From an uncultured archaeon (GTDB lineage Archaea; Nanobdellota; Nanobdellia; Pacearchaeales; GW2011-AR1), in assembly GCA_903873955.1 (NCBI GenBank), contig CAIQQL010000032.1, positions 1 to 16,382 on the forward strand: 16,382 bases of DNA, written 5' to 3'. The translations under genes were made by a program, and so were the position numbers. Below, one piece after another: positions 13,502 to 16,382 of this stretch. The notes under the pieces were generated by a model. That model did not search any database. It was not told the DNA's origin and saw nothing but the letters and a program-made list of their open reading frames with translations. The first letter of the stretch is position 1, and each line of letters starts with the position of its first letter.

Positions 13502-14980
13502 ATGAAACTTAAGATACAGCCACTTCCCTTCGATGCAGAAGAGGTTTTGGCATTGCTGCATCAAAAAAGCGCGAAGAACCTGGACTTGCGTGCGGGTGAC
13601 CGAGCGTTGATCAGGCATGGAGAGCGCAAGATCATATCTGAGGTGAACATCACCAGTGACCTTGGGCATGCCGACGAGATTTTTCTTTCAAAAGAGGCAC
13701 TTTCCTTTCTGGGGATCAGGGTCGGAGGTATCGTAGAGGTTAGTCCTATCCCTCATCCAAAGAGTCTGGAATTTGTCCTGAAGAAGTTAAGGGGGGAAGA
13801 GCTTTCAAAAAAAGAGATCTTTACCATCATCCAGGAGATAGTCTCCAATATCCTCAATGAGCCCGAGATAGCTTATTTTGTTTCTGCAGTCTACGAGCAT
13901 GGCATGACCCTGGATGAGACGGTCAATCTTACCGACGCGATATGCAAGACAGGGCAAGTGCTTTCCTGGAAAGGAAAATTGATTGCTGACAAGCATTCTA
14001 TCGGGGGTATTGCCGGTAACAGGACGACGCCGATTGTGGTCTCTATCTGTGCTTCAGCGGGGATCACCATCCCGAAGACCTCTTCTCGGGCCATTACCAG
14101 CGCGGCAGGGACGGCCGATGTCATGGAGACGATTACCCATGTCGACTTTCCTGCCAAGAAACTGCAGAAGATCGTGCAGAAGACCGGGGCATGTCTTGCC
14201 TGGGGAGGTGCTTTAGGCCTGGCGCCTGCCGATGATAAACTGATCCGGGTGGAACGGCTTTTGAACATCGACCCAGAGTCCCAGCTCATTGCCTCAATCC
14301 TTGCAAAAAAGCTCGCAGTAGGAAGCAAGTATGTCTTGATCGATATTCCCTATGGTTCCTGTGCCAAAGTGAACAAGGCCAAGGCAGAAAGTTTACGTAC
14401 AAAGTTTCTCGAGGTTGGAAGGCGGTTTGGTCTGAAGCTGACTGTGCTTTTAACTCCGGGGGAAGAACCGATAGGCAACGGGATTGGGCCGATGCTCGAG
14501 ATGAGGGATATTTTCAAGGTGCTCAAAAGGGAAGATGCACCGCAAGATCTTGAAAAGAAGTCTCTTTTGCTTGCCGGAACTTTGCTTGAGATGGTTGGTA
14601 AGGCAAAACCTGGTAAGGGAATGGTCCTCGCGCAGCAGATCCTCGATTCCGGGGCGGCACTTAAAAAATTTGAGCAGATTATCCATGCCCAGGGTCTTAA
14701 GAGCACCGCCCTCACGCTAGGGACCTTCACCAAGGAGATATTTGCACCAAGGAGCGGTGTTATCACCACGATCGATAATAATGCCGTCAACAAGCTCGGG
14801 AAGCTGCTGGGGTGTCCTGGGGATTTCGGTGCGGGAATCTATCTTGATCATCACACCAAGGCACTGGTGAAAAAAGGAGACAGGCTGCTCACGCTCTTTG
14901 CAGAATCAAAAGAGAAGCTCGAGGAAGGCATAGAGTATCTGGAGAGCCATCCTCAGGTGATCTGTATCGATTCAAAATGA
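13502..14980 (+). CDS. deoA: AMP phosphorylase
   Basis: The enzyme cleaves AMP with phosphate to adenine and ribose-1,5-bisphosphate. In archaea that product is isomerised to ribulose-1,5-bisphosphate and fed to form III RuBisCO. The 492-aa length is that of the archaeal AMP phosphorylase, about 70-80 residues longer at the N-terminus than bacterial thymidine phosphorylase. Residues 1-84 form this extra N-terminal domain. The phosphate-binding segment KHSIGGIAGN is at 164-173. The family signature SSRAITSAAGTADVME is at 194-209, and GAGIYLDHH lies near the C-terminus. No RuBisCO or isomerase gene is in the window, so pathway membership is inferred from family knowledge. It probably shares a transcript with the permease 14 bases upstream. 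Confidence 0.93.
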   Translation: MKLKIQPLPFDAEEVLALLHQKSAKNLDLRAGDRALIRHGERKIISEVNITSDLGHADEIFLSKEALSFLGIRVGGIVEVSPIPHPKSLEFVLKKLRGEELSKKEIFTIIQEIVSNILNEPEIAYFVSAVYEHGMTLDETVNLTDAICKTGQVLSWKGKLIADKHSIGGIAGNRTTPIVVSICASAGITIPKTSSRAITSAAGTADVMETITHVDFPAKKLQKIVQKTGACLAWGGALGLAPADDKLIRVERLLNIDPESQLIASILAKKLAVGSKYVLIDIPYGSCAKVNKAKAESLRTKFLEVGRRFGLKLTVLLTPGEEPIGNGIGPMLEMRDIFKVLKREDAPQDLEKKSLLLAGTLLEMVGKAKPGKGMVLAQQILDSGAALKKFEQIIHAQGLKSTALTLGTFTKEIFAPRSGVITTIDNNAVNKLGKLLGCPGDFGAGIYLDHHTKALVKKGDRLLTLFAESKEKLEEGIEYLESHPQVICIDSK

Positions 14981-15001
14981 CGTACGAGACTCCAGGATTA
15001 A

Positions 15002-15010
15002 ATTTAAATA
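15002..15010 (+). promoter_or_regulatory. TATA box for the 90-aa / DUF5661-like gene pair
   Basis: The sequence atttaaata is centred 26 bp before the ATG at 15032, so the first gene of this pair should be translated from a leaderless mRNA. Confidence 0.55.
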
Positions 15011-15031
15011 TGCTCTCTTACACATATCCTC

Positions 15032-15304
15032 ATGACCAAAGAAAACTATGTCGGTAAACTCTCGCAATACATCAAGAAAAATCTTAAAAAAGGCTACACA
15101 AAAGATTCTCTCCGTTGGGCATTGATTAACCAGGGGCATTCACGACTTGAAGTTGAAAAAGCATTTTTGGCCGTCGAGCAGGAGATGGCTGAAGAAGCGC
15201 CAATCCTCGAGACGAAACCTGAGATTTCTTATGAAGTGGTCGAACCTGCAAACGCAGTGGTCGAGAAGAAAAGCTTTTGGAAACGCCTTTTTGGCTCTAA
15301 ATGA
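15032..15304 (+). CDS. Small helical hypothetical protein
   Basis: I cannot name this 90-aa protein. The N-terminal 50 residues are predicted by eye to be helical and basic, with a pattern (LSQYIKKNLKKGYTKDSLRWAL, then INQGHSRLEVEKAF) resembling a small two- to three-helix fold of the UBA or SHOCT kind. An acidic stretch follows at about 50-75. The C-terminus KSFWKRLFGSK is amphipathic and basic and could touch membrane or RNA. There is no signal peptide. Its stop overlaps the next start by four bases (ATGA), so the two proteins are made together. The TATA spacing supports the start. Confidence 0.72.
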   Translation: MTKENYVGKLSQYIKKNLKKGYTKDSLRWALINQGHSRLEVEKAFLAVEQEMAEEAPILETKPEISYEVVEPANAVVEKKSFWKRLFGSK

Positions 15305-15612
15305 CTGAACAAAAAAAGAGATACACTCCTGAAGAAGCAAAAGCGATTGGTGATGTTCTGGGTATAGACTGGAAGTCTTTCAAGCCTGAAGAATTTTGCC
15401 GGGGCCTTGACGTCGAGTTTGAGCATGGGTCGGTCGACATGCGTACGAATGTGACGGGAGATGACCCGATACTTGTCGGGAAGATTGTGCTCGCACATTT
15501 ACAGAAATATCCTGATTATTATTCCCGTCTTTTCACGATGGAAGTTGAGGCGGCGACATTCTGGGAGATGCAAGGAAAAAGGAAGACAAAACTCCCTAAA
15601 CAAAAGAAATAA
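15301..15612 (+). CDS. DUF5661-like protein
   Basis: This 103-aa protein matches the DUF5661 pattern I know from bacteria and archaea: YTPEEAKAIGDVLGIDW, then F..E.F..GLDVEFEHG, TNVTGDDPILVGKIVLAHL and YPDYYSRL. Conserved acidic, histidine and tyrosine residues (EHG, AHL, DYY) suggest a binding or catalytic site, but no function is established for the family. The protein is soluble, with a basic tail rich in Lys. It overlaps the 90-aa gene by four bases and converges on the TrmB-type gene 36 bases beyond its stop. Family assignment is from memory of the motif, not a search. Confidence 0.8.
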   Translation: MTEQKKRYTPEEAKAIGDVLGIDWKSFKPEEFCRGLDVEFEHGSVDMRTNVTGDDPILVGKIVLAHLQKYPDYYSRLFTMEVEAATFWEMQGKRKTKLPKQKK

Positions 15613-15622
15613 TTCTATATTT

Positions 15623-15629
15623 AAAAAAA
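15623..15629 (-). terminator. Poly-T terminator candidate for the TrmB-type gene
   Basis: Seven T on the minus strand lie about 20 nt after the stop at 15649, in the AT-rich gap between two convergent genes. This suits an archaeal T-run terminator. Confidence 0.4.
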
Positions 15630-15648
15630 TTAAAGAATCCTGAACCTG

Positions 15649-16382
15649 TTACTTGATAGGTTTGGTGAAAGGCATCTTTGCAATAGGAGTAAAGTCCTTC
15701 CAGGCAACCTCGAACATCTGTTCTAGCGCCTTTGCAAAGAATTCAGTGGACAACCAGACTGCGACATCATAGTTTGGATGGATGGTCTTGTCATCAAGGA
15801 GCATAAAAAGGACCCCTCTGGAATCAACTAAAGTGAATCTTCCATTCATGGAAGTTCCTGTAAGGTCACGGATATCTGCAACTTTTGCAAGCTCCTTTGC
15901 TACCTTCATGTTATCGTTATTGATAGGTGCAGCAATACGTACCGAGACTCCTCTTTTCTTTGCCTTTTCAAGGGCAGGATAGAGCGCTTCAAGCTTGCGA
16001 TTGAGCCCATCAGCAGTAGTGACCATGGTGACGCTTTTTTCAGCACCACGGATCATCATATCAAGGTGATTGTACATATTTTGTCTGCCTCTAAGGCTTC
16101 CAGAAAGATCGGAAGGCTCGACAAATTTCACTCCTGTGTTGTAGAGAGTGGTGAGTTCACCAAGGACTTCATCGCCTCGAAGCTTTTCAAGCCTTTTGCT
16201 TTTCTCTTGAGCATTGACGACAAGATTGCGCTTGACACGCTCGACTACTTCTTCAGGCTTAAGCGCGACAAACTTGATTGGTTTGCCAATCTTCATCACA
16301 ATGAATCCTTTCTTTTCCAATGACTCAAGGATATCGTAGGTCCTGCTTCGCGGAACGTCGGAGATACTACTTAACTCTCCAG
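15649..16382 (-). CDS. TrmB-family transcriptional regulator, 5' end outside the window
   Basis: The reading frame is open to the window edge at 16382, so the start is missing; a TTG at 16320 is internal. The visible N-terminal part (GELSSISDVPRSRTYDILES, then LEKKGF) is the recognition helix and wing of a TrmB-type winged helix. A coiled-coil-like helical linker (KPEEVVERVKRNL...) follows. The C-terminal effector domain of about 150 residues is phospholipase-D-like (GAEKSVTMVTT, NGRFTLVDSRGVLFML, DVAVWLSTEFFAKALEQMFEVAW). TrmB proteins sense sugars or other small ligands and repress or activate metabolic genes; the ligand here cannot be read. Its partner genes are outside the window. Confidence 0.88.
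   Translation of the reverse strand, partial: GELSSISDVPRSRTYDILESLEKKGFIVMKIGKPIKFVALKPEEVVERVKRNLVVNAQEKSKRLEKLRGDEVLGELTTLYNTGVKFVEPSDLSGSLRGRQNMYNHLDMMIRGAEKSVTMVTTADGLNRKLEALYPALEKAKKRGVSVRIAAPINNDNMKVAKELAKVADIRDLTGTSMNGRFTLVDSRGVLFMLLDDKTIHPNYDVAVWLSTEFFAKALEQMFEVAWKDFTPIAKMPFTKPIK

Noticed and set aside
16318..16320. TTG as the start of the TrmB-type gene
   Set aside because: The frame continues upstream into a clear winged-helix sequence up to the window edge.
1..16382. CRISPR array, insertion sequence or prophage
   Set aside because: No regularly spaced repeats, transposase, integrase or phage structural genes were seen.

Overview
The window looks like chromosomal DNA from a DPANN-type archaeon, probably in the Woesearchaeota/Pacearchaeota neighbourhood. 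The evidence is an archaeal-style 23S rRNA, TATA boxes about 26 bp before start codons with little or no leader, class III (pilin-type) signal peptides beginning K-[AG]-Q or KRGQ, an AMP phosphorylase, a TrmB-family regulator and several small proteins of the DPANN style. Lineage is inferred from style only; no database search was possible.

Layout. Positions 1 to about 676 hold the 3' end of a 23S rRNA gene on the plus strand. It is interrupted at 56-399 by an ORF-less group I intron inserted after the nucleotide equivalent to E. coli U2593, the site used by the I-CreI-bearing intron of Chlamydomonas chloroplasts. P1, P2, P3, P4, P5, P7, P8, P9 and P10 pairings can be drawn, and P1 plus P10 fix the splice sites. 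The last intron nucleotide is then A, not the near-universal terminal G. No 5S rRNA or tRNA follows; a T-run at 745-753 probably ends the transcript.

Positions 824-10998 are dominated by a large cell-surface locus. A tightly coupled minus-strand operon runs from 10998 to 4178: a 252-aa pilin-like anchored protein, a 1242-aa cysteine-rich surface protein, a 270-aa paralogue of the first, and a 507-aa cysteine-rich secreted protein. The 507-aa protein matches the N-terminal half of the 1242-aa protein. Its missing C-terminal half is encoded further on as a separate 776-aa gene (824-3154, minus) with its own promoter. Between the two halves lies an unrelated plus-strand secreted-protein gene (3309-4136). 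The locus is therefore an old tandem duplication of one module, fused in one copy and split in the other. It is the best candidate here for an undescribed system: an exported, disulphide-rich, membrane-tethered surface apparatus.

Positions 11084-16382 carry ordinary genes: a cobalamin adenosyltransferase, an unknown 233-aa protein, an AI-2E/PerM-family permease followed by AMP phosphorylase (likely one transcript), a 90-aa unknown protein overlapping a DUF5661-like gene, and the 3' part of a TrmB-type regulator that runs off the window. Apart from the AMP phosphorylase (AMP salvage) and the adenosyltransferase (coenzyme B12), no metabolic pathway can be assembled from these genes alone.
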